Below, one piece after another: positions 48,068 through 55,606 of a stretch of DNA of 64,000 nucleotides (position 1 is the first letter of the stretch; each line of letters begins with the position of its first letter). The DNA lies in assembly GCF_000341225.1 (NCBI RefSeq), contig NZ_ANAC01000010.1:62001-126000 (forward strand). The letters are read 5' to 3'. Position numbers and translations under genes: made by a program. This DNA comes from Nocardiopsis alba DSM 43377. GTDB lineage: Bacteria; Actinomycetota; Actinomycetes; Streptosporangiales; Streptosporangiaceae. Below the pieces are notes generated by a model. The model did no database searches. It was not told the origin of the DNA and saw only the letters and a list, made by a program, of their open reading frames with translations.

Positions 48068-49096
48068 TCAGCCCTGGAACTCCAGGTCCGTGACCCGTTC
48101 GTTCTCCGGCACCGGATCCGGAGGGGTGTCCCCTCGGAAGGGTTCGCCGTTCAGCGCCTCACGGTAGTGGGGCTCCTCCCAGCCGTACGGATCGGGCCCC
48201 ACCGCCACGATGCGGGAGGGGTTGATGCCGGTGTGCACGTAGTAGTAGTGCTCCCGGATGTGGAGCAGATCTGTGGTGTCTCCGAAACCCGGTGTCTGGT
48301 AGAGGTCACGCGCGTAGGCCCACAGCACCGGATACTCGGAGAGCTTGCGCCGGTTGCACTTGAAGTGGCCGTGGTAGACCGCGTCGAACCGGACCAGGGT
48401 GGCCCACAGCCGTAGATCCGCCAGGGTGATGTGATCGCTCACCAGGTAACGGTGTCCGGCCAACCGCCGTTCCAGGTAGTCGAGCCGAGAGAAGACGTTG
48501 GAGACGGCGTCCTCGTAGACCTCCTGGTCGGGGGCGAACCCGGCCCGGTAGACCCCGTGGTTGAGATCGCGGTGGATCCAGGCGCTCACCGTGTCGATCT
48601 CCTCCCGCAGGAGCTCCGGGTAGAGGGAGGGCGCGCCCTCCCTGTCCAGATCGCCCCATTCGGTGGCCAGATCGACGCTGAGCATGTCGTAGTCGTTGGA
48701 GACCAGTTCCCCGGTGGCCACGTCCACCAGGGCGGGAACGCTCACACCCCCGGTGTAGTGGGGGTCGCGGGCCAGATAGGCCTCGCGCAGAGCGTGGATC
48801 CCCAGGACCGGGTCCTTGCCGTCCCGGTCTCCGTTGCCCTCGCTGAAGACCCAGTGCGGTTCACCGTCGATGACCTCCTGTAGGGGATCGACGACCGCCA
48901 GGGAGATCGCCTCTTCCAACCCCATGATGCGCCGGACCATGACCACCCGATGCGCCCATGGGCAGGCCCGGCTGACGACCAGACGGTAGCGGCCCGGTTC
49001 GGCGACGCGCCCGTAGCGCCCATCGGAGGTGACCCGGTCGGTGAAAGCCGAGGGATCGCGCTCGAAATCCTCGGTCGGCAGCATGTTGGCCCGCAT
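48068..49096 (-). CDS. Glutathionyl-hydroquinone reductase-like protein (GST xi class)
   Basis: A 342-residue GST-fold enzyme. The catalytic site is RLVVSRACPWAHRVVMVRRI (CPWAHR, Cys about residue 45), followed by VSVPALVDVATGELVSNDYD for the thiol-binding loop. The C-terminal helical domain has DAVSNVFSRLDYLERRLAGH and HITLADLRLWATLVRFDAVY, ending in HIREHYYYVHTGINPSRIVA, a hallmark of ECM4/YqjG proteins. These reduce glutathionylated hydroquinones; actinobacteria use mycothiol, so the real thiol partner is uncertain. GGAGGG precedes the ATG. Confidence 0.9.
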   Translation of the reverse strand: MRANMLPTEDFERDPSAFTDRVTSDGRYGRVAEPGRYRLVVSRACPWAHRVVMVRRIMGLEEAISLAVVDPLQEVIDGEPHWVFSEGNGDRDGKDPVLGIHALREAYLARDPHYTGGVSVPALVDVATGELVSNDYDMLSVDLATEWGDLDREGAPSLYPELLREEIDTVSAWIHRDLNHGVYRAGFAPDQEVYEDAVSNVFSRLDYLERRLAGHRYLVSDHITLADLRLWATLVRFDAVYHGHFKCNRRKLSEYPVLWAYARDLYQTPGFGDTTDLLHIREHYYYVHTGINPSRIVAVGPDPYGWEEPHYREALNGEPFRGDTPPDPVPENERVTDLEFQG

Positions 49097-49225
49097 ACAG
49101 CACCCTCCCTGCTCGGAGAACCCGTCCTCCTCCGATCCTAGGGCGGCGAGGGTCGGCTCATCAGGTTGTCCACAGCCTCGATCCGGGCGGATCCGGCCGC
49201 CCCCGTGGGACGGCCGGGGCGCGAT

Positions 49226-49636
49226 TCATCGATCGTGGACGGCGGCCACGGCCTCGATCTCCACCAGCTGATCGTCGTAACCCAGAACGGTGACGCCCAG
49301 AAGGGTGCTGGGGACGTCGTGATCGCCGAAGGCGTCGCGGACCATCTCCCAGGCGGCGACCAGGTCGTCCTGGGAGGAGGAGGCGACGAGCACCCGGGTG
49401 CTCACCACGTCGGTGAGGCCGGCACCGGCCTCGGCGAGCGCCGTCCGCAGGTTGGCCACGCACACGGCGGCCTGGCCCGCGTAGTCGCCCACCGCGGCGG
49501 TGGTTCCGTCCTTCTCCAGCGGGCACGCGCCGGCGGGGAAGATCAGACGCGTCCCGGCCGGGACGGTGGCCGCGTAGGCGTATTCGGCCGCGTCGGAGAG
49601 GGCGGCGGAACGGATGAGGGTCACTGCGCTGTTCAT
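49226..49636 (-). CDS. RidA-family (YjgF/YER057c/UK114) protein
   Basis: A 136-residue enamine/imine deaminase-fold protein. The start ATG at 49634-49636 follows GGGAGACCCTC; the frame continues upstream without a site. Motifs: AAEYAYAATVPAGTRLIFPA, DYAGQAAVCVANLRTALAEA, GLTDVVSTRVLVAS and STLLGVTVLGYDDQLVEIEA. The arginine that binds the substrate carboxylate appears in TRVLV. RidA clears reactive 2-aminoacrylate; this more divergent member may act on another imine. Single gene. Confidence 0.9.
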   Translation of the reverse strand: MNSAVTLIRSAALSDAAEYAYAATVPAGTRLIFPAGACPLEKDGTTAAVGDYAGQAAVCVANLRTALAEAGAGLTDVVSTRVLVASSSQDDLVAAWEMVRDAFGDHDVPSTLLGVTVLGYDDQLVEIEAVAAVHDR

Positions 49637-49759
49637 GAGGGTCTCCCGTCGAAGGCGTCGAACCTTCGGAAGGTTAGTGACATATCGAGAGAACGCCCAC
49701 CGATTTTCGCGTTCCACCGCGAGGGCCGGACCACACGTTGGAGGCGCCCGGGACGGGGG

Positions 49760-50896
49760 TCAGCCGGCTCGGCCCGCCGGCGTCCGGAGGCCGCTCCTCT
49801 CCAGCTCGGCCATGACCTGGCGGGCGACGGCCCGACCGGCCCGGTTAGCGCCGATCGTGCTCGCCTGCGGCCCGTATCCGGCCATGAACAGCCGAGGGTC
49901 GCGGACCGAGCGCCCGTCGCGCACCCACATCCCTCCTCCGGGTTCGCGCAACCGCAACGGGGCCAGGTGGGACAGTTCGGCGCGGAAGCCGGTGGCCCAG
50001 ATGATGGCGTCCACCCGTTCGAACGAGCCGTCCTCCCAACGGACCCCGTCGGGTTCGATCACCGAGAACAACGGGCGGGCCACCAGGAGTCCGCGGTCGC
50101 GGGCGGCCAGGTTCGCGGGGGTGGCGGGCAGGCCGGTTCCGCTGATGATGCTCGGCAGCGGTCTCCCCGACCGGGCCGCCTCGTCGGCGGCGCGCACCGC
50201 CTTGACACCGCCCTTCGGGTCGTTCACGAAGGTGACCGGACGCCGGGTGACCCAGATCGTCTCGGCCGCCACGCCTTCGAGTTCGCGCAGGAAGCCGACC
50301 GCCGAGGTACCGCCTCCCACCACCAGTACCCTCCGGCCGGAGAACTCCGCCGCCTCCCTGTACTCGGGGGTGGAGATCTGTCGGCCTCGAAAGTCGGCGA
50401 TACCCGGCATATGAGGCCGGAACGGTCGCGCCCAGGTACCGGAGGCGTTCACCACCACCCGGGCCTCGATGTCCCCCGCGGTGGTCGTGACCGACAGCCC
50501 CTCGCCCTCGTCATGGACCCCGGTGACGTGGACCGGCCGCGCCACCCTCAGGTCGAAGAAGCGCTCATAGCGGTCGTAGTACTCGCGCACCACGTCCCGG
50601 GCCGGGCGTTCGACGTCGGCGGTCGCGAAGCTCAGACCCATCTCGCGCATCCCGGGAAGGTCGTCGACCTTGTGGGCGTCGTCCAGGCGCAGCGACTCCC
50701 AGCGGAACTGCCAGGCCCCGCCGGTGGCGGGCCCTCGGTCCAGGACGACGAGGTCGGTCCCGGGTTCCAGTCCGAGGCGTCGTAGATGCCAGGCGGCCGA
50801 GAGACCGGCCTGGCCCGCACCGATGATCACCACGTCCGTCGAGGCGGGAAGCGTCCCCGCTCCCGTGGCCTCGTTCCGTTCGACCAGGTCCGTCAT
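49760..50896 (-). CDS. FAD/NAD(P)-dependent monooxygenase-like oxidoreductase
   Basis: A 378-residue flavoprotein of the flavin-containing monooxygenase/thioredoxin-reductase-like group. FAD motif DVVIIGAGQAGLSAAWHLRR at about 21-40, GGAWQFRWESLRLDDAHKVD, the second dinucleotide motif VLVVGGGTSAVGFLRELEG near 190, and the ATG motif DAIIWATGFRAELSHLAPLR; it ends MAGYGPQASTIGANRAGRAV. The typical FxGxxxHS linker of true FMOs appears only loosely as EYREAAEFSG. Monocistronic; substrate unknown. Confidence 0.88.
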   Translation of the reverse strand: MTDLVERNEATGAGTLPASTDVVIIGAGQAGLSAAWHLRRLGLEPGTDLVVLDRGPATGGAWQFRWESLRLDDAHKVDDLPGMREMGLSFATADVERPARDVVREYYDRYERFFDLRVARPVHVTGVHDEGEGLSVTTTAGDIEARVVVNASGTWARPFRPHMPGIADFRGRQISTPEYREAAEFSGRRVLVVGGGTSAVGFLRELEGVAAETIWVTRRPVTFVNDPKGGVKAVRAADEAARSGRPLPSIISGTGLPATPANLAARDRGLLVARPLFSVIEPDGVRWEDGSFERVDAIIWATGFRAELSHLAPLRLREPGGGMWVRDGRSVRDPRLFMAGYGPQASTIGANRAGRAVARQVMAELERSGLRTPAGRAG

Positions 50897-50948
50897 CGCC
50901 GATCCCTTCGTCCACCGTCGACAGTGGGCAACAGCGGGGGATCCGCGT

Positions 50949-51533
50949 TCATGCCTCCCCTTCGAAGGTTCGAGCGGACCTCACATCCGCCTCGCCTTTC
51001 GGGAGGACCGGCCGCTGGAACAACGCTCCGCTCCCCCGCCCCGGGCACCGGACCGTGCGAAGGTGCCGAAACCCTCGTTCGCGGTAGTACCGGTGCAGGG
51101 CGTGGTTGGTACGCCAACAGTCCAGGCGGAGCCAGTGCCTCCCCTGAGCGGCGATCCGAGCACAGGCCCATCCCAGGAAGGCGTCTCCGAGCCCACCGCC
51201 GCGTTCTCCCGCACGGACCATGAACTTGTAGAGGTAGAGGGCGTCGGCGAGGTCGTCTTCCTCGTTCCAGAAGTCGAGGTCGGGCCCTCCCAGGGTGAGG
51301 GTCGCGTCGATCCTCCCTCCTCGATCGACGACCCACGTCGTGCCGGAGGCGACCCCCGCCTCGATGTCCGCGATGGCGCGGGCGGTGTCGTGCCACTGGT
51401 CCGATCCGATGGAACGCAGCCACTCCGCCGCCGCCACGCGCAGTTCTATGAGGGTGGGAACGTCGTCCGGTCCGGCCCGTCGGGGGATCGTGTCGAGTCC
51501 GGGAGGCCCGGCCTCCCCTCTTGTCGCCGCCAT
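50949..51533 (-). CDS. GNAT-family N-acetyltransferase
   Basis: A 194-residue acetyl-CoA-dependent transferase fold. Start ATG at 51531-51533 behind GAGGAGCGACG. Motifs: PRRAGPDDVPTLIELRVAAA at the N-terminus, LYKFMVRAGERGGGLGDAFL with the Arg-x-x-Gly-x-Gly type acetyl-CoA loop, and LRLDCWRTNHALHRYYRERG, FRHLRTV as the last helix-strand. It is divergent from the lipase gene across 272 bp that hold no gene. Acceptor unknown. Confidence 0.88.
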   Translation of the reverse strand: MAATRGEAGPPGLDTIPRRAGPDDVPTLIELRVAAAEWLRSIGSDQWHDTARAIADIEAGVASGTTWVVDRGGRIDATLTLGGPDLDFWNEEDDLADALYLYKFMVRAGERGGGLGDAFLGWACARIAAQGRHWLRLDCWRTNHALHRYYRERGFRHLRTVRCPGRGSGALFQRPVLPKGEADVRSARTFEGEA

Positions 51534-51805
51534 CGTCGCTCCTCGCGGGCTTCGTCTCCGTACCGTCGTCGACGAGTGTGCCCGACGACGAGGAGAAACG
51601 GTCCGTTCCACGAAAGGTTCGGGAGAGAGATCTGGAATTCCAGGTGTCCAGGTCCGGGAGAAGGCGACCCGCCCGCAGGGCCGAGGGGACGGCCCCTCCC
51701 GGCCGAAGAACCGGAAGGACGGCCGGGACGGCCGTGTCCGGGCTCTTCGAACGGAACAAGAATGTTACAGATGGCGACGACATCGATCCGCACGGGAGTC
51801 GTCAC

Positions 51806-52624
51806 ATGACCGCGATCACCTTCGACCACACCGCCACGGGCTACGGACTGCCCCACGTCCGCTGCCTGGCCCACGCCGCGCGGCTGGCCTACAAGGACGA
51901 GACCGAGGTGGAGGAGACGGCGCGGGGCTGGGGGTTCGACCGGGTGCGCTCCTTCCGGGTGCCGCTCAGCCGCCCCTTCGTCCTGGAGGACACCCAGGCC
52001 TACGTCATGGCGGGCGACGACATGATCGTCATCGCCTTCCGAGGAACCGAGCCCGAACAGGTCCGCGACTGGCTCTCCGACGTCAACGCCCCCCAGGTCC
52101 GCGAACACTCCTGCGAGGGCCGGGTCCACTGGGGCTTCCAACGCGCCTTGGACGCGGTCTACTCGGAGCTTTCCGGCACTCTGCGGGAGTTCCGGGACTC
52201 CGACCAGACGGTGTGGGTCACCGGGCACAGCCTGGGCGGAGCACTGGCCATGCTGGCGGCCGCCCGCCTGCACTTCGCCGACGACGTCCTGGCGGACGGC
52301 GTCTACACGTTCGGGCAGCCCCGGACCTGCGATCCCGCCCTGGCGCGGGCCTACGAGCAGGCGTTCCAGGGAAGGATGTACCGCTTCGTCAACAACAACG
52401 ACATCGTCGCCCAGGTGCCGCCCGAGCCGCTCTACCGTCATGTCTCCGAAGTCCGGCACATCGACGCCGGCGGACGGATCCGCGAGAAGCCGATGTCCGT
52501 CCTGGGCGGCCTGACCGACTCGTTCGAGGGGCACACCGCCGACGTGTTCTCCCCCGGCGCGGACGCCCTCCGCGACCACTCCATGAACGCCTACATCACC
52601 CACCTCGACGCCGCCGCGCACTGA
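51806..52624 (+). CDS. Class 3 lipase-like alpha/beta hydrolase
   Basis: A 272-residue hydrolase with the fungal-lipase (class 3) plan. The nucleophile motif is VTGHSLGGALAMLAAARLHF, the oxyanion region VIAFRGTEPEQVRDWLSDVN, followed by a likely catalytic Asp in RFVNNNDIVAQVPPEP and His in LRDHSMNAYITHLD. There is no signal peptide, so it is probably cytoplasmic. The ATG at 51806 follows a GGGAG site. The AT-rich bit AATGTTACAGATGGCG upstream may hold its promoter. Substrate unknown. Confidence 0.9.
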   Translation: MTAITFDHTATGYGLPHVRCLAHAARLAYKDETEVEETARGWGFDRVRSFRVPLSRPFVLEDTQAYVMAGDDMIVIAFRGTEPEQVRDWLSDVNAPQVREHSCEGRVHWGFQRALDAVYSELSGTLREFRDSDQTVWVTGHSLGGALAMLAAARLHFADDVLADGVYTFGQPRTCDPALARAYEQAFQGRMYRFVNNNDIVAQVPPEPLYRHVSEVRHIDAGGRIREKPMSVLGGLTDSFEGHTADVFSPGADALRDHSMNAYITHLDAAAH

Positions 52625-52731
52625 GGGGTCCACCACGTGTCCGTGGCCGTCGAAGCGCGTCCATGTGTCCAGAGCCTTCGAGGTGGAAAACGCGTGGCCC
52701 GTCTGGCCACCCCGTGGTTACGCTGCACCCC

Positions 52732-53250
52732 ATGGGCATCGAGATTCGTGACCACATCACCGAGGACCGCGAGGCCGTGGTCGCTCTGTCCCTACGCGCA
52801 TGGGAGCCCGTACACGCTTCGATCGCCCGAGTCCTGGGGCCGGAGATCTACGCACGGGTCGTCGGGGACTGGAGTCGGGCCCAGAGCCGGGACGTCCGGG
52901 CCGCCTTGGACTCCGAGGAGATGCGAACCCGGGTGGCGGTGACCGACCGGATCGCCGGATTCTCCACGGTCAGGCTCGACCGGAAGGAGGGCATCGGAGT
53001 ACTGCACATGCTCGCGGTCGATCCGGAATGGCAGGGCCGAGGAGTGGGGAGGGAACTCATCGCGGAGGCCGAACGGTTCATGCGCGAGGAGGACATGAAG
53101 GTCGCCCTCGTCGAGACCGGAGGCGATCCGGGTCACGCTCCCGCTCGAGCCGTCTACGAGGGGGCCGGTTACACCGGCATGCCGGTGGTTCACTATTACA
53201 AGGCCCTCCGAGCGGGTCGGGGACACGAAGAAGGGCGTTCACCCAGGTGA
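52732..53250 (+). CDS. GNAT-family N-acetyltransferase, possibly leaderless
   Basis: A 172-residue acetyltransferase: IEIRDHITEDREAVVALSLR at the start, VLHMLAVDPEWQGRGVGREL with the Q-x-x-G-x-G/A acetyl-CoA motif at about 100-110, and ARAVYEGAGYTGMPVVHYYK at the end. No ribosome binding site precedes the ATG, while TTACGCT lies about 10 bp upstream as a possible -10 box, so a leaderless mRNA is likely. The last codons and the stop lie inside a terminator hairpin shared with the convergent tRNA-Pro. Confidence 0.87.
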   Translation: MGIEIRDHITEDREAVVALSLRAWEPVHASIARVLGPEIYARVVGDWSRAQSRDVRAALDSEEMRTRVAVTDRIAGFSTVRLDRKEGIGVLHMLAVDPEWQGRGVGRELIAEAERFMREEDMKVALVETGGDPGHAPARAVYEGAGYTGMPVVHYYKALRAGRGHEEGRSPR

Positions 53251-53259
53251 ACGCCCTTC
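53230..53259. terminator. Bidirectional terminator between a GNAT gene and tRNA-Pro
   Basis: A perfect 14-bp stem, GAAGGGCGTTCACC with GGTGAACGCCCTTC, around CA. It overlaps the last codons of the GNAT gene and sits 6 bp from the end of the tRNA, so it can stop both transcripts. Confidence 0.85.
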
Positions 53260-53264
53260 GCCCG

Positions 53265-53338
53265 TCGGGACGGCGGGATTTGAACCCACGACCCCTTGAC
53301 CCCCAGTCAAGTGCGCTGCCAAACTGCGCTACGTCCCG
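53265..53338 (-). tRNA. tRNA-Pro (anticodon GGG), second copy
   Basis: Same cloverleaf as the copy at 42802-42875, on the same strand, with acceptor CGGGACG/CGTCCCG, anticodon stem CTTGA/TCAAG and anticodon GGG at 53302-53304. CCA is not encoded. The region upstream again carries ATGCGATAGAGTCT and CGCGCCGGAGACGGCG, so promoter and leader are part of the duplication. Confidence 0.97.
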
Positions 53339-53493
53339 TGCGGTGGACCGGCGCCGTCTCCGGCGCGGCCAACGGGGAAGACTCTATCGCATCTTTCGGG
53401 GCGTTCGCACCACGAGGCACGGCCGCCGAAGGACGCGCGGGGTGCGCAAGAACGGTCAAGCGCGTGACGGGCCTCCGTGAACATACTGGTCAC

Positions 53494-54432
53494 ATGAGTC
53501 AGCCCACCGCCGAACCGCCCTCGGGCCGTGATCGTCTGCGCGAACTCCTCGACGCCGTCCTGCACGAGGACAACGCCCGTCTGAGCGACATGGCCGGACA
53601 GGCCCACGCCTCGCCGTTCCACTTCAGCCGTACCTTCTCCCGGGACACCGGAGAGTCACCGGTGGCGTTGCGCCGCCGGGTACTGCTGGAGCGGGCCGCC
53701 TGGCAGATCGGACAGGGCACCACCGTCACCGACGCGGCCTTCACCGCGGGATACGAGTCGGTGGAGGGGTTCATCCGGGCGTTCTCACGCGCCTTCGGCC
53801 ATCCGCCGGGCGCGACCACCAAGGGCAGCGGACGGTGGCTGGAGGCGCCCAACGGCGTCCACTTCCATCCGCCGTTCCACCTGTGGGTGGAGGAGGGCTC
53901 GCCGCGGCGGAACGGCATGGAGCCGACCGTGCTCCAGATCCACCACGACGTCGACGACACGACCCACCTCATCGAGCTGGCCTCGCGCCTGTCGGAGCAG
54001 GAGTACCGCGCCACGCGCGCCCCCGGCCGGACCGTCCTGTCGTGGGACGGACCCGAGGAGTCGATCGCCCGCACGCTGGAGCTGCTGGTGAAGAGCAAGG
54101 AGGTCTGGCTGGCCTCCATCGAGGGAGCGGACTTCCCCGAGCCGGCCGCCGACGACCCGGAATCGCTCCGGGAGAGGCACCGTACGGCGGGGGCTCGGTG
54201 GATCGCCACCGTCGACGACATCGGACGCCGAGGCGCCTGGGGCGACCGGCTCATCGATGCCCTGTGCGACCCGCCGGAGAGCTTCTCCCTGGTGGGCGTC
54301 GTGGTGCACGTGCTCACCTTCGCCGCGCACCGCCGCCAGCTCGTGCGACAGATGTTGCGTGAGGCGGGTGTGGCGGTGGATCACGGAGACCCCATCGAAT
54401 GGCTACAGAGACACTACGGAGGAACGACATGA
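53494..54432 (+). CDS. AraC-family regulator with C-terminal DinB-like domain
   Basis: A 312-residue protein joining two domains. The first 110 residues are two helix-turn-helices of AraC type (RLSDMAGQAHASPFHFSRTF and VTDAAFTAGYESVEGFIRAF, SRAFGHPPGA), at the N-terminus rather than the usual C-terminal end. From about 150 on it looks like a DinB four-helix domain (IARTLELLVKSKEVWLASIE; GVVVHVLTFAAHRRQLVRQM), a metal or thiol-binding fold that could act as the sensor. CATACT lies 10 bp before the ATG and no Shine-Dalgarno is seen, so it may be leaderless. Coupled (ATGA) to the RibD-C-like gene. Confidence 0.85.
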   Translation: MSQPTAEPPSGRDRLRELLDAVLHEDNARLSDMAGQAHASPFHFSRTFSRDTGESPVALRRRVLLERAAWQIGQGTTVTDAAFTAGYESVEGFIRAFSRAFGHPPGATTKGSGRWLEAPNGVHFHPPFHLWVEEGSPRRNGMEPTVLQIHHDVDDTTHLIELASRLSEQEYRATRAPGRTVLSWDGPEESIARTLELLVKSKEVWLASIEGADFPEPAADDPESLRERHRTAGARWIATVDDIGRRGAWGDRLIDALCDPPESFSLVGVVVHVLTFAAHRRQLVRQMLREAGVAVDHGDPIEWLQRHYGGTT

Positions 54433-54989
54433 CCAGGACCGTCTACGAGACCGCCACCAGCCTGGACGGGTTCATCGCCGACCCGGACAACTCACTGGAC
54501 TGGCTGTTCGCTGTGGAGGGCGCGCAACCGGGCGAGGAGAATTCCGAGGCGATCGACAGCACCGAGGCGTTCATCAGGAGCGCCGGGGCGATCGTGTTGG
54601 GGGCGACCACCTACGAATGGATCCTCACCCATGAAGGGGGCGACCCATGGCCCTACGAGGCGGCCACCTGGGTGCTCACCCATCGCGACCTGCCCCGGGT
54701 GAAGGGGGATCTGCGTTTCGCCCGGGCGGACACCGACGAGGAACTGCGCGCTCTGCACGCGGAGATGGTCCGGGTCGCCGACGGCCGGGACATCTGGGTG
54801 GTGGGCGGAGGACGGATCGCCGCCGACCTGGCCCGTCTGGGGCTGTTGGACGAGGTGCGGGTGTCGATCGCGCCCATCTCCCTGGGCGGGGGCGCACCCC
54901 TGCTGGACGGGCGCGTCGAACTGCGCCCCCTGGAGGTCGAGCGGGCCGGCGCCTTCGCCTGTCTGCGCTATGAGGTGGTCAAGCCCTGA
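54429..54989 (+). CDS. Dihydrofolate reductase-like protein (RibD C-terminal domain family)
   Basis: A 186-residue DHFR-fold protein, close to the RibD C-terminal reductase and small YyaP/YwjB-like proteins. Motifs: TRTVYETATSLDGFIADPDN, GAIVLGATTYEWI, DIWVVGGGRIAADLARLGLL (NADPH loop) and DEVRVSIAPISLGGGAPLLD. The start overlaps the stop of the AraC/DinB gene by 4 bp, so the regulator and this enzyme are co-expressed. Substrate not known; the family includes both reductases and uncharacterised pterin- or flavin-like enzymes. Confidence 0.9.
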   Translation: MTRTVYETATSLDGFIADPDNSLDWLFAVEGAQPGEENSEAIDSTEAFIRSAGAIVLGATTYEWILTHEGGDPWPYEAATWVLTHRDLPRVKGDLRFARADTDEELRALHAEMVRVADGRDIWVVGGGRIAADLARLGLLDEVRVSIAPISLGGGAPLLDGRVELRPLEVERAGAFACLRYEVVKP

Positions 54990-55507
54990 CCAGGAGGGGT
55001 GGCGTGCCCGTCGGTCGACTCGACCTCGGCCAGCAGGCGCGCCGCCTCGGCCACCTGGTCCTCATCGAGCACGGCGATCCCGTGCTCGCGGAGCAGGTGG
55101 GCGGTGACCCCCTCCCCCGGCACCTTGACCCCGGAGAAGGTCCCGTCGTAGACCTCGCGTGACCCACAGGAGGGGCTGGACTGTTTGAGCAGGGCCACGG
55201 CGACCCCGTGGGCCCGGGCGGTGGCCAACGCGGAACGGGCACCGGAGACGAAGTGCTCGGTCACGTCCACGCCCTCGGGGGTGAGGATGCGTGCCCGGCC
55301 GGCGAGCACGTCCGCGGCGTCGGCGCCGGGTTCGATCTCCGCCGGGGGCCGGGGCACCGGCAACCCCCCGGAGATCTCGGGGCAGTGCACGACGAGTCGC
55401 CCCTCCCGCCGCCAGCGTTCGACCGCGGCGTCGTCCACCGGCTTGGCCCGACCGTCGTAGCGGACCCTGCGCCCCATCAGGCAGGCGCTGACCAGCACTT
55501 TACGCAT
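54968..55507 (-). CDS. DUF523-family protein
   Basis: A 179-residue protein with the DUF523 pattern: KVLVSACLMGRRVRYDGRAK at the N-terminus, VVHCPEISGGLPVPRPPAEI in the middle, and LLKQSSPSCGSREVYDGTFS near 110; conserved cysteines are C9, C42 and C113. Related proteins are linked to 2-thiouracil desulfidation or thiol chemistry in some bacteria. Its last 22 bp overlap the end of the convergent DHFR-like gene. Function unproven. Confidence 0.87.
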   Translation of the reverse strand: MRKVLVSACLMGRRVRYDGRAKPVDDAAVERWRREGRLVVHCPEISGGLPVPRPPAEIEPGADAADVLAGRARILTPEGVDVTEHFVSGARSALATARAHGVAVALLKQSSPSCGSREVYDGTFSGVKVPGEGVTAHLLREHGIAVLDEDQVAEAARLLAEVESTDGHATPPGQGLTTS

Positions 55508-55606
55508 GCGACCACGCTACCCTCCGGCCGACACGTTCAAATCCCACGGTCCCCTCGCACATGGTGCTTATGTAGGTACGCAAGGTGACGCGACCGAGGG
55601 AGAGAC

